Source of the DNA: Solilutibacter tolerans
GTDB taxonomy: Bacteria > Pseudomonadota > Gammaproteobacteria > Xanthomonadales > Xanthomonadaceae
DNA: 64,000 nt
Direction of reading: 5' to 3'
Assembly: GCF_900155935.1 (NCBI RefSeq)
Contig: NZ_FTLW01000001.1
Span: forward strand, 496,001 to 560,000
The notes under the pieces are model-generated. The model was not told the origin of the DNA, did not search any database, and saw only the letters and a list, made by a program, of their open reading frames with translations. The position numbers were made by a program, and so were the translations under genes. The stretch's first letter is position 1; each line of letters begins with the position of its first letter. This document shows positions 24,590 through 32,066 of the stretch, piece by piece.

Positions 24590-25000
24590 GTGTCCACGCT
24601 GCCCCCCATCCTTATCACCCGCGTCGATGCCGACCGCCTGGACGCGCTGCTCGATTCCCCCTCAACGAGGGGCATTCCGGGGTTGGATGCCTTGCGGGTG
24701 GAGCTGGAGCGCGCGGAGGTGGTCGAGCCGCGGCTGGTCCCGCCCGATGTCGCCACGATGAATTCGCGGGTCAAATTCATCGAAGACGCCTCGGGCAAGA
24801 CCTTCGAGCTCACCCTCGTGTATCCGCAACAGGCGGGACAGCCCGACAGTATCTCCATCCTGGCACCGGTCGGCAGTGCGTTGCTGGGCCTGCGGGTGGG
24901 CCAGACCATCCAGTGGCCGATGCCCGGCGGGCGCATGTCGGAGCTGCGCCTGCTGCAGGTGCTGGAGCAGCCCGAGGCCGAAGGCCGCGATCTCGGCTAA
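24590..25000 (+). CDS. rnk: regulator of nucleoside diphosphate kinase (Rnk/GreA-like)
   Basis: A 136-aa protein with a short N-terminal coiled helix (ITRVDADRLDALLDS) and a GreA/GreB-type C-terminal domain (MNSRVKFIEDASGKTFELTL, then APVGSALLGLRVGQTIQWPM). Rnk binds RNA polymerase in competition with Gre factors. The GTG at 24590 is 6 bases after TTGGAG; 20 further codons upstream are open but lack a ribosome site. It is convergent with a Nudix gene 12 bases away. Confidence 0.85.
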   Translation: MSTLPPILITRVDADRLDALLDSPSTRGIPGLDALRVELERAEVVEPRLVPPDVATMNSRVKFIEDASGKTFELTLVYPQQAGQPDSISILAPVGSALLGLRVGQTIQWPMPGGRMSELRLLQVLEQPEAEGRDLG

Positions 25001-25012
25001 GCCGCCGCCGTC

Positions 25013-25501
25013 CTACAGGCGGCTGAATGCCCAACGCACCGGTCGGCCGTCCTTGTACGGCATCACGCCGTGGAACGGGCGGGGATCGTCATCGAACACC
25101 AGTGGCAAGAAGTAGCGGTCGCCTTCCCACATCGGCAGGTCGTAGAGGTCGCTGAGAGACACCCACTCCAGCGGGCCTTCCGGGTTCTCGCTGTAGGCCT
25201 CGCCCTCGAACGCGGTGATCAGGAAGACGAAGCCGAGCCAATCCTCGCCGTTCTTGCCGAAGCCCGGCCAACTGACCGTGCCACGTAGCGACAGCGCGGT
25301 GCATTCGATGCCGGCTTCCTCGCGGATCTCGCGAATCATCCCGGCCATCACGTCCTCGTCGGCTTCGAGCTTTCCGCCCAGGCCGTTGTACTTGCCTAGA
25401 TGCTCGTCGTCCTTGCGCGCATTGCGATGAACCATCAGCACGTGCTGGCGGTCGGGTGAGAGGATGTAACCGAGGGTGCCGATGATCGGTGAGTAAGGCA
25501 T
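25013..25501 (-). CDS. Nudix hydrolase, 8-oxo-dGTP diphosphatase-like
   Basis: A 162-aa Nudix protein. The Nudix box is GGKLEADEDVMAGMIREIRE followed by EAGI, at about residues 42-65. The lead-in KYNGLGGK and the Trp-rich part (VSWPGFGKNGEDWLGFVF) resemble MTH1/MutX-type enzymes that clean oxidised nucleotides. The substrate is inferred from resemblance only. A single-gene unit, convergent with rnk. Confidence 0.82.
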   Translation of the reverse strand: MPYSPIIGTLGYILSPDRQHVLMVHRNARKDDEHLGKYNGLGGKLEADEDVMAGMIREIREEAGIECTALSLRGTVSWPGFGKNGEDWLGFVFLITAFEGEAYSENPEGPLEWVSLSDLYDLPMWEGDRYFLPLVFDDDPRPFHGVMPYKDGRPVRWAFSRL

Positions 25502-25603
25502 CGCGCTAGTGTAAGTGAGCGCGCCGTGGCACGCTGCGATGCAGGCATTGCGTTAACGTGTCCACAGCCAACATCCCCTTTAATCCAGACAACAGGAAAG
25601 GCC

Positions 25604-25951
25604 ATGCATTCCGGAAGTTGCCATTGCGGCCAAACCCGCTACACCGTGGAGGCGGGCGAGATCCCCGCAGCGATGGAATGCAATTGCTCGCACTGCCAGC
25701 GCAAGGGGTATCTCCTGTGGTTCGTACCGCAGGAGGCGTTGACCATTACAGATGGCGAAGCGGCGCTGTCCACCTACACCTTCAACAGGCATGTCATCGA
25801 GCACAAGTTCTGCCCGAACTGCGGCTGCGCACCTTTCGGCTTCGGCCAGGGGGCGGATGGCAAGAAGATGGCAGCGATCAACGTGCGCTGCCTCGAAGAT
25901 GTCGATCTCGACGCGATCAAGCGCAAGCCCGTCGATGGCCGCTCGCTGTGA
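25604..25951 (+). CDS. GFA/CENP-V family zinc protein
   Basis: A 115-aa protein of the glutathione-dependent formaldehyde-activating (GFA) family. Zinc ligands are SCHCGQTRY, CNCSHCQRKGYLLWF and FCPNCGCAPFGFG. The catalytic role of the family is disputed; many members act in unknown reactions with glutathione adducts. The start ATG has AGGAAAGG upstream; earlier in-frame codons lack one. It sits 34 bases before an acyl-CoA thioesterase gene and may be cotranscribed with it. Confidence 0.88.
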   Translation: MHSGSCHCGQTRYTVEAGEIPAAMECNCSHCQRKGYLLWFVPQEALTITDGEAALSTYTFNRHVIEHKFCPNCGCAPFGFGQGADGKKMAAINVRCLEDVDLDAIKRKPVDGRSL

Positions 25952-25985
25952 GCGCATCCACCTCACCCACCAAGCGGATATACCG

Positions 25986-26483
25986 ATGAGCGGAAGTCAG
26001 CGCGAACTCAACCTGCGTTTCCTTGCAGAGCCTACAGATGTGAATTACGGCGGCAAGGTGCACGGTGGGGTGGTGATGAAGTGGATCGATCAGGCCGGCT
26101 ATGCGGCGGCGGTCGGCTGGAGTGGCAAATACAGCGTGACGGTGGCGGTCGGCGGCATTCGTTTTGTCGCGCCAATCCGCACCAGTGACCTGGTCACCAT
26201 CACCACCAAATTGGTCTACACCGGCACCAGCTCCATGCATTTCGCGGTCGATGTCAACGCGCGCGACCCGATGGGCGGCAAGGAGCGCCTGTGCACGCAC
26301 TGCGTGATCGTGTTCGTCGCGCTGGATGGTGTGGATGGCAAACCGGCGCCGGTGCCGCCGCTGACTCAGGAAACGGAAGAGGATCAGCGCCTGGCCGAAT
26401 ACGCGCTCAAGGTGATGGACCTCAGCAAGGGCATCGAGCAGACCATCGAGCGTTATCGCCAAGCGGACATGGACAAGGATTGA
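25986..26483 (+). CDS. acyl-CoA thioesterase (hotdog fold)
   Basis: A 165-aa hotdog-fold thioesterase of the YciA/BACH type. The signature DVNYGGKVHGGVVMKWIDQAGYAA contains the catalytic Asp/helix region; TSDLVTITTKLVYTGTSSM is the long beta strand, followed by VDVNARDP. It cleaves acyl-CoA to free acid and CoA. The C-terminal extension (about 125-165) is charged and helical. It follows the GFA gene and ends at a two-way terminator. Confidence 0.87.
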   Translation: MSGSQRELNLRFLAEPTDVNYGGKVHGGVVMKWIDQAGYAAAVGWSGKYSVTVAVGGIRFVAPIRTSDLVTITTKLVYTGTSSMHFAVDVNARDPMGGKERLCTHCVIVFVALDGVDGKPAPVPPLTQETEEDQRLAEYALKVMDLSKGIEQTIERYRQADMDKD

Positions 26484-26513
26484 GCGCGATCCCGGATTCA
26501 ACATCGCAATGAA

Positions 26514-26537
26514 AAAGGCCGCCCGTGGGCGGCCTTT
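26514..26537. terminator. two-way terminator between thioesterase and NlpC/P60 gene
   Basis: A perfect inverted repeat AAAGGCCGCCC-GT-GGGCGGCCTTT sits between convergent stops. The A's and T's on each side allow termination in both directions. Confidence 0.82.
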
Positions 26538-26559
26538 GCATGTCTGGATGTTGTGGCGC

Positions 26560-27207
26560 TCAGATACCGGCGACGCGGCGCGCAGACACGAAGTGCTGGG
26601 ACCAGTAGCCTTCGAGCTTGGAGACGCTGACGTCACGGCCGGTGCGCGGCGCATGCACGAACTGGTTGTTGCCGATGTAGATGCCAACGTGGTCGACCAC
26701 TTTGCCACGGCTGAAAAACACCAGGTCGCCTTCGATCAGCTGGTCGCGGCGAACGCTTTCGCCACGAGTGGCCATCTCGCGCGATACACGCGGCAACTCG
26801 ATGCCGAGCGCGGTCCGGAACACGTAGCCCACCAAGCCGCTGCAGTCGAAGCCGGCAGTGGTGGTGCCGCCCCAGCGGTAGGGGGTGCCGAGCAGCGTCA
26901 GGGCGCGCTTCAAGAGCTGCTGGACGCGACCTTCCTTTGCGCTGGATGCGGTAGCCGCGGCCGGGCCGGACGGCATCATCGCCAGGTCTTGCGGAAGAGT
27001 GGTGTTGTCGAGGCCCGAGAGCACCGAGTTATGGGTGGTCGAGGTGGAAATCGTCTGCACGTCAGTGCTGCGGACGGCAGGCAGGTCGCTGTCAGCGAAT
27101 GCCGGTGCCGACAGGGCGGCCATCAGCATCAGGCTGGAGAGACGGAACGCGAATTTGTGGGTGTTGCGGAGGGCGCCGGAGCGGCCGTGGAGAAGCTCTA
27201 ACTTCAT
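26560..27207 (-). CDS. NlpC/P60 (C40) peptidoglycan endopeptidase, copy 1
   Basis: A 215-aa exported cysteine peptidase that probably cuts peptide stems of peptidoglycan. The signal region lies at about residues 20-40 (LSSLMLMAALSAPAFAD) behind a long basic n-region. A Ser/Thr-rich linker follows. The NlpC/P60 domain has the catalytic Cys in AGFDCSGLVGYVF, the His in VVDHVGIYIG, and the conserved HAPRTG. A GTG one codon before the ATG is an alternative start. A similar gene lies just upstream on the same strand. The AT-rich nested palindromes at 27270-27319 lie in its likely promoter region. Confidence 0.88.
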   Translation of the reverse strand: MKLELLHGRSGALRNTHKFAFRLSSLMLMAALSAPAFADSDLPAVRSTDVQTISTSTTHNSVLSGLDNTTLPQDLAMMPSGPAAATASSAKEGRVQQLLKRALTLLGTPYRWGGTTTAGFDCSGLVGYVFRTALGIELPRVSREMATRGESVRRDQLIEGDLVFFSRGKVVDHVGIYIGNNQFVHAPRTGRDVSVSKLEGYWSQHFVSARRVAGI

Positions 27208-27269
27208 CACGCGGTCTTCACTGTGCTAAACCAGCGGTGAGTGTGCCCGTCCACACGGATCAGAATGTT

Positions 27270-27319
27270 CTAATTTCGTTAAAAATTAGTTAATTTTCGT
27301 GACTGACTGCACGAAAATT
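27270..27319. promoter_or_regulatory. AT-rich nested palindromes upstream of NlpC/P60 copy 1
   Basis: Three overlapping inverted repeats lie in 50 bases. They are CTAATTT-N6-AAATTAG (27270-27289), AAAATTA-GT-TAATTTT (about 27282-27297) and AATTTTCGTG-N8-CACGAAAATT (27292-27319). The stretch is strikingly AT-rich for this genome and lies between two same-strand NlpC/P60 genes. It probably serves as promoter/operator for copy 1; the binding protein is unknown. Confidence 0.55.
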
Positions 27320-27366
27320 GACTCTGCCCTCACAATCCGATCACTTGGGCTTCACGCAGCCCGCAT

Positions 27367-27903
27367 TCATAAACCGGCCAATACTCGGCGTGCACCAGCA
27401 TAGCGCTGCTGCCAGTAACGCCCGTCCAGGCGCTCCAACCTGACAACCCCACCAGTACGCGGGGCATGCACAAATCGCCCATCACCTACATAGATGCCTA
27501 CATGGCTGACCTGTCCGCCACTGGCAAAGAACACCAGATCGCCCGTGGCCAAGCCGCTTGAATCCACAGCCGGGGCGGACAGCGCTGACAATTCGCGCGA
27601 TGTGCGGGGTAGTCGCAGGTTGAGCATGTCGCGGAACACGTAATTCACCAGCCCGCTGCAGTCGAAGCCGCTTTCCGGGGTATTGCCGCCCCAGACATAG
27701 GGCGTACCAACCAGGCTGATGGCGCGGATCAGGACATCGTTGGCTTGCACAGCCTGGGACACATTGGCTGGGTCCGGCGCAGCAGGTGCTTCGTCTGCCG
27801 CCCATGCAGCAGGAGTTGTCGACAGGCAGGCGGCCAAGAATATGGTGCGATACCGCCCCGGCGCTGGCATGCGGACGGTGCGGGCGGGATAATGCGTGGA
27901 CAT
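27367..27903 (-). CDS. NlpC/P60 (C40) peptidoglycan endopeptidase, copy 2
   Basis: A 178-aa exported hydrolase similar to the gene just downstream. Signal peptide about residues 12-36 (IFLAACLSTTPAAWAAD). Catalytic Cys in SGFDCSGLVNYVFRDM, His in VSHVGIYVGDGRFVHAPRTG. The domain spans about 55-175 and lacks the long Ser/Thr linker of copy 1. An ATG at residue 12 (MPAPGRYRT) is an alternative start. The two genes probably arose by duplication; they are 159 bases apart with an AT-rich regulatory stretch between them, so copy 1 may have its own promoter. Confidence 0.87.
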   Translation of the reverse strand: MSTHYPARTVRMPAPGRYRTIFLAACLSTTPAAWAADEAPAAPDPANVSQAVQANDVLIRAISLVGTPYVWGGNTPESGFDCSGLVNYVFRDMLNLRLPRTSRELSALSAPAVDSSGLATGDLVFFASGGQVSHVGIYVGDGRFVHAPRTGGVVRLERLDGRYWQQRYAGARRVLAGL

Positions 27904-27983
27904 CACGGTTCCCCTATGGCGCTAGTTGGCCGGAGTTTGAACCAATCACTCCTTGAATTTCAAGTGTTTACTGCGAGTATCTA

Positions 27984-28463
27984 ATGAAGATTGAAAAAGA
28001 CCGTGCCGTTCGTTTCCATTATTCCGTGGCTGAACAGGGGAAGGAATCGGTGGAAAACTCCCATGATCGCGAGCCTTTGGCGATCCTGATCGGCCACGGC
28101 AACATCATTCCTGGCCTGGAGAAGGCGCTGGAAGGCCGCGAGGCGGGCGAAAAATTTAGTGTGGACGTCCCGGCTGCCGAAGCCTACGGCGAGCGTCGCG
28201 AGGGTCTTTCCCAGCGTGTGCCGAAGAAGCACTTCCAGGGCGCCAAGCTTGAGCCGGGCATGCAAGTGGTACTCAACACCAACTTCGGGCCGCGTGCGGT
28301 CACCGTCGAGAAGGTCGGCATGACCACCGTCGACATCGACCTCAACCACCCGATGGCCGGCAAGGATCTGCAGTTCGACATCGAAGTGGTCGACGTGCGT
28401 GAAGCAACGCCGGAAGAGATCGAGCACGGTCATGTGCATGGCGATGGTGGCCACGAGCACTGA
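27984..28463 (+). CDS. slyD: FKBP-type peptidyl-prolyl isomerase SlyD
   Basis: A 159-aa cytoplasmic isomerase and chaperone. The FKBP part reads VRFHYSVAEQGKESVENSHD and ILIGHGNIIPGLEKALEG; the insert-in-flap domain follows (about 70-125, with YGERREGLSQRVPKKHF). The C-terminus is His-rich (EHGHVHGDGGHEH), which in SlyD binds nickel for hydrogenase assembly. It is shorter than the E. coli tail. Divergent from NlpC/P60 copy 2, and followed by a terminator. Confidence 0.93.
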   Translation: MKIEKDRAVRFHYSVAEQGKESVENSHDREPLAILIGHGNIIPGLEKALEGREAGEKFSVDVPAAEAYGERREGLSQRVPKKHFQGAKLEPGMQVVLNTNFGPRAVTVEKVGMTTVDIDLNHPMAGKDLQFDIEVVDVREATPEEIEHGHVHGDGGHEH

Positions 28464-28484
28464 GCTCGCCACGTTGACAAGACC

Positions 28485-28507
28485 AAGCCCGCGCAAGCGG
28501 GCTTTTT
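28485..28507 (+). terminator. intrinsic terminator after slyD
   Basis: An 8-bp stem AAGCCCGC / GCGGGCTT with a GCAA loop is followed by T's, 21 bases after the stop. Confidence 0.85.
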
Positions 28508-28568
28508 CACGCGCGGAATCCCGATGTGGTCGCTACGAACGCCGCGGCTTCATCGCTACACTGCAGGG

Positions 28569-29825
28569 ATGAATGCGAATGCTGACGTGATCGTTGCGGG
28601 TGCGGGTGCCATTGGCCTTTCGTGTGCGTTGGCGTTGCTCGAATCCGGGCGATCGGTGACGGTTATCGATGTTGCCCACGTAGGCGCGGGAACATCGCAC
28701 GGTAATTGCGGGACCATCACACCCAGTCACGCACCGCCCTTGGCCGCGCCAGGCATGGTGACCAAGGCGTTGGGATGGATGCTGACCCCCGACGCGCCGC
28801 TGTACGTGCATCCACGCATGGACCTGAATTTGTGGCGATGGTTGCTACGCTTTGGTCTGCGCTGCAATGCGCGCGATTGGCGTCGCAGTGCCTTCGCCAA
28901 ACACAGCTTGCTGCAGGATTCGCGCGATCGCATTCAGGATTGGGTCGAGCGCTTTGGCTTGTCATGCGGGTTCGTCGAAAGCGGCGAGGATTACGTGTTC
29001 CGAAATCCGCGTGGTCTTGAGGAAGAGCAGCACGAATTGCCGCTGCTGCGAGAGCTGGGCATCGTGGTCGAGGTCATCGACGGCGTCGAGTACGAGCGGC
29101 AGGAACCGGCGATGAAACCCGGAATCGCAGGTGCGGTGCGGTTCTCTGGCGATGCGATGTTCCGCCCGGATGCCTACGTTCGCGCGCTGGCCGAGGCCGT
29201 GCGTGCGCGTGGTGGCCACATCATCGAACAATGCGCTTTGGAGAGCCTTGAAGAAACCGACCACGGCAACATCGTCCATACGTCACAGGGGGTGATGCAA
29301 AGCCGTGATTTCGTGTTGGCCCTGGGGGCCTGGTCGCCGCGTTTGGCGAAACAAATCGGCGCGCCGTGGTTGCGTTCGGTGATCCAGCCGGGCAAGGGCT
29401 ATTCCATCACCTACGATCGCCCACCGCTGGTGCCCAAACGCCCGGTGATCCTGCGTGATCGCTCGGTGTGTGTCACCTCGTGGGCCGACGGCTACCGTCT
29501 TGGCAGCACCATGGAGTTCTCTGGCTTTGATGACAGTCTCAACGAGCGCAGGTTGGGTGCGCTCGAGCGTGGCGCGGCCGAGTTTCTGCATCACCCGGTC
29601 GGCCCGGTCGTGCGTGAGCGCTGGAGTGGATGGCGGCCGATGTCGCTGGACGACGTGCCCTTGATCGGGCGCATCCCCGGCCGTCGTCACGGCTGGATGG
29701 CGACCGGTCACGGGATGATGGGGATGGGGATGAGTGCAGGCACGGGGCAACTATTGGCTGACCTGATCAGCGGACGCGAGACCGCGATCAATCCGGCCCC
29801 TTTCACGCCGGAGAGATTTGCATGA
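28569..29825 (+). CDS. FAD-dependent oxidoreductase, DadA-like D-amino acid dehydrogenase
   Basis: A 418-aa flavoprotein. The dinucleotide-binding motif is VIVAGAGAIGLSCALALLES near residue 8. The segment GNCGTITPSHAPPLAAPGM is very close to the DadA signature. The C-terminal FAD region reads GWRPMSLDDVPLIGRI and GHGMMGMGMSAGTGQLLAD. It probably oxidises D-amino acids, feeding electrons to the respiratory chain. The ATG at 28569 follows a short GGG site. The stop overlaps the ATG of glutathione reductase (ATGA), an unusual partner. Substrate range is unknown; some relatives act on hydroxyproline epimers. Confidence 0.83.
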   Translation: MNANADVIVAGAGAIGLSCALALLESGRSVTVIDVAHVGAGTSHGNCGTITPSHAPPLAAPGMVTKALGWMLTPDAPLYVHPRMDLNLWRWLLRFGLRCNARDWRRSAFAKHSLLQDSRDRIQDWVERFGLSCGFVESGEDYVFRNPRGLEEEQHELPLLRELGIVVEVIDGVEYERQEPAMKPGIAGAVRFSGDAMFRPDAYVRALAEAVRARGGHIIEQCALESLEETDHGNIVHTSQGVMQSRDFVLALGAWSPRLAKQIGAPWLRSVIQPGKGYSITYDRPPLVPKRPVILRDRSVCVTSWADGYRLGSTMEFSGFDDSLNERRLGALERGAAEFLHHPVGPVVRERWSGWRPMSLDDVPLIGRIPGRRHGWMATGHGMMGMGMSAGTGQLLADLISGRETAINPAPFTPERFA

Positions 29826-31180
29826 GCCCATCGGAACAAGACTTCGACCTGATCGTCATTGGCGGCGGTAGCGGCGGGCTAGCAGGTGCATTCCGCGCGG
29901 CTTCCCACGGCGCAAAGGTGGCGATGCTGGAACCGGGCGCGCTCGGTGGTACTTGCGTCAACGTCGGCTGCGTGCCGAAAAAAGCGATGTGGCTGGCGGC
30001 TGATTTGGCTGAGCATCTGGCCGCTGCACGTGGCTTCGGCTTCGAGCTGCCTGAGTCAACGCCGTTGTCTTGGGAGCAATTGCTGCTGCGGCGCAGTTGC
30101 TACATCGAGAACATCCACGCTGCGTATCGCAAACGACTCGAGGCTGCCGGCATCGTGGTGATCCCCGAGCGTGGCAGTCTGAGTAGTGAGCCGGGCGTGG
30201 TGCATGCGGGCACTTCCAGTTGGCGCGCGCCACGCATCCTGCTGGCGACCGGCGGCCACCCTTTGAAGCCGGATATTCCGGGCGTAGAGCTTGGCGGTGT
30301 GTCGGATGACTTCTTCGCCCTCACTGCGCCGCCGTCGCGCATCGCGATCGTCGGTGGGGGTTACATCGGCGTGGAGTTGGCCAGCGTACTGCAGGCGTTG
30401 GGAAGCCGTGTGTCGCTGTTCGTTCGCCAGTCACGTTTGTTGGCTGGCTTCGATCAGGAAATCACCGGCAAGCTGGCCGAATCGTTCCGCCAAGCCGGCA
30501 TCGATCTCCATTTCGACTGCGAAGCAACCGCGCTGGAAGGAAAGCCAGGCGCGGTCGAAGCCATTACCGGCGACAACACCCGCCACGGCCCGTTTGATCG
30601 TGTGCTGTTCGCGACCGGGCGTGGCCCGAATGTCGATGGCTTGGGGCTGGAGGAAGCCGGTATCGTCCATAACAAGCGTGGACAGGTCGAAGTCGATGCC
30701 TGGCAGGCGACATCGCGTGCGGATGTGTTTGCGGTGGGGGATGTCACTGCGCAACCTGCACTGACGCCGGTGGCCATCGCGGCGGCCCGTCGCCTGATGG
30801 ATCGCTTGTACGGCGGCGATACTGACTCACGATTGGAGTTGCCACTTGTGCCGACCGTGGTGTTTGCACATCCGCCCATCGCCAGTATTGGGCTGTCGGA
30901 AGAGGCTGCGCGCGAAGGGCATGGCGATGCGGTCAAGGTGTATCGCGCCGACTTCCGTCCGATGCTGCAGGCCTTGTCCGATGGACATCGGCGCTGTCTG
31001 TTCAAGCTGGTGTGCGTGGGCGACGACGAGCGTGTCATCGGCTTGCATCTGATCGGCCCGGGTAGCGACGAAATTCTGCAGGGATTTGCCGTGGCGATGC
31101 GCAAGGGCATCACCCGGCGCGACCTGCATGACACCTTGGCTATCCATCCGACCAGTGCGGAAGAGTTGGTATTGATTTGA
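29822..31180 (+). CDS. gor: glutathione-disulfide reductase
   Basis: A 452-aa class I disulfide oxidoreductase that reduces glutathione disulfide with NADPH. FAD motif IVIGGGSGGLAGAFRAASHG, redox-active GGTCVNVGCVPKK at about residue 41, second nucleotide motif IVGGGYIGVELASVLQALGS, and C-terminal catalytic dyad HPTSAEELV from the partner subunit. Length matches the family. It starts inside the stop of the DadA-like gene, so the two are translationally coupled. Glutathione rather than a related thiol is inferred from overall resemblance. Confidence 0.9.
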   Translation: MSPSEQDFDLIVIGGGSGGLAGAFRAASHGAKVAMLEPGALGGTCVNVGCVPKKAMWLAADLAEHLAAARGFGFELPESTPLSWEQLLLRRSCYIENIHAAYRKRLEAAGIVVIPERGSLSSEPGVVHAGTSSWRAPRILLATGGHPLKPDIPGVELGGVSDDFFALTAPPSRIAIVGGGYIGVELASVLQALGSRVSLFVRQSRLLAGFDQEITGKLAESFRQAGIDLHFDCEATALEGKPGAVEAITGDNTRHGPFDRVLFATGRGPNVDGLGLEEAGIVHNKRGQVEVDAWQATSRADVFAVGDVTAQPALTPVAIAAARRLMDRLYGGDTDSRLELPLVPTVVFAHPPIASIGLSEEAAREGHGDAVKVYRADFRPMLQALSDGHRRCLFKLVCVGDDERVIGLHLIGPGSDEILQGFAVAMRKGITRRDLHDTLAIHPTSAEELVLI

Positions 31181-31221
31181 GTCGCCGGGGCGTTCGCATT
31201 GAGGGTCGTTAAACTGGCGGC

Positions 31222-32007
31222 ATGAGCGACGACATCTTCACCCTGCATCGCGGCGAGCTGCCGCTCCTGGTCAGCGTGCCGCATGATGGAACGCGTGTCC
31301 CCGCCGATATTGCATCGCGCCTGACCGATAGTGCGCGCCGCGTGCCCGATACCGACTGGCATATCGCCCGTCTTTACGATTTCGCGCGCGAAATGGGTGC
31401 GTCGATGATCGTGCCGATGCATTCGCGTTACGTTATCGACCTCAATCGCGGCGAGGATGATGTCTCGCTGTATCCGGGGCAGAACACCACCGGATTGTGT
31501 CCGTTGGTGCAGTTCACGGGTGAGCCTGTCTACCAGCCCGGCCGTGAGCCCGATGAAGCCGAAGTGCGCGCGCGCGTCGAGACCTATTGGCGTCCGTATC
31601 ACGACGCCTTGCGCGGTGAGATCGCGCGGCTACGTGCGCGGCATGGCCGCGTCGTCTTGTGGGAAGGCCATTCGATCAAGGGGGATGCGTTGCCCTTCCT
31701 GTTTGAAGGTCAACTACCTGATCTCAATCTGGGCACTGCGAACGGTGCGAGTTGCCTGCCAGCCACCCAAGTGCGAATCGAAAGCGTACTGGCCGGGCAG
31801 GGCGATTATGGCTTCGTGAGTAACGGCCGATTCAAGGGCGGCCACATCACCCGTCACTACGGCATGCCCGATGATGGCGTGGAAGCGATCCAGCTGGAAA
31901 CCAGCCAGCGCTGCTATATGGACGAGGCGAGTTTTGAGTGGGATGGAGACAAGGCTGCGCAACTGCAGCCACTTTTACGACAGATGCTTACAACAGCATT
32001 GGGTTGA
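31222..32007 (+). CDS. N-formylglutamate amidohydrolase family protein
   Basis: A 261-aa zinc hydrolase of the FGase family (HutG type), which releases formate from N-formylglutamate at the end of histidine breakdown. Motifs are LLVSVPHDGTRVP near residue 14, SRYVIDLNRGEDD, YWRPYHDALRGEI and LWEGHSIKGDALPF. No other hut genes are in the window, so a role outside histidine use is possible. It is 41 bases after gor. A TAAACT -10-like hexamer lies just upstream. Confidence 0.85.
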   Translation: MSDDIFTLHRGELPLLVSVPHDGTRVPADIASRLTDSARRVPDTDWHIARLYDFAREMGASMIVPMHSRYVIDLNRGEDDVSLYPGQNTTGLCPLVQFTGEPVYQPGREPDEAEVRARVETYWRPYHDALRGEIARLRARHGRVVLWEGHSIKGDALPFLFEGQLPDLNLGTANGASCLPATQVRIESVLAGQGDYGFVSNGRFKGGHITRHYGMPDDGVEAIQLETSQRCYMDEASFEWDGDKAAQLQPLLRQMLTTALG

Positions 32008-32066
32008 CCGATATCAAGCCTGAAGATGAGGGCAGCCACCGGACTGCCCCATCATCAATCCGGACA

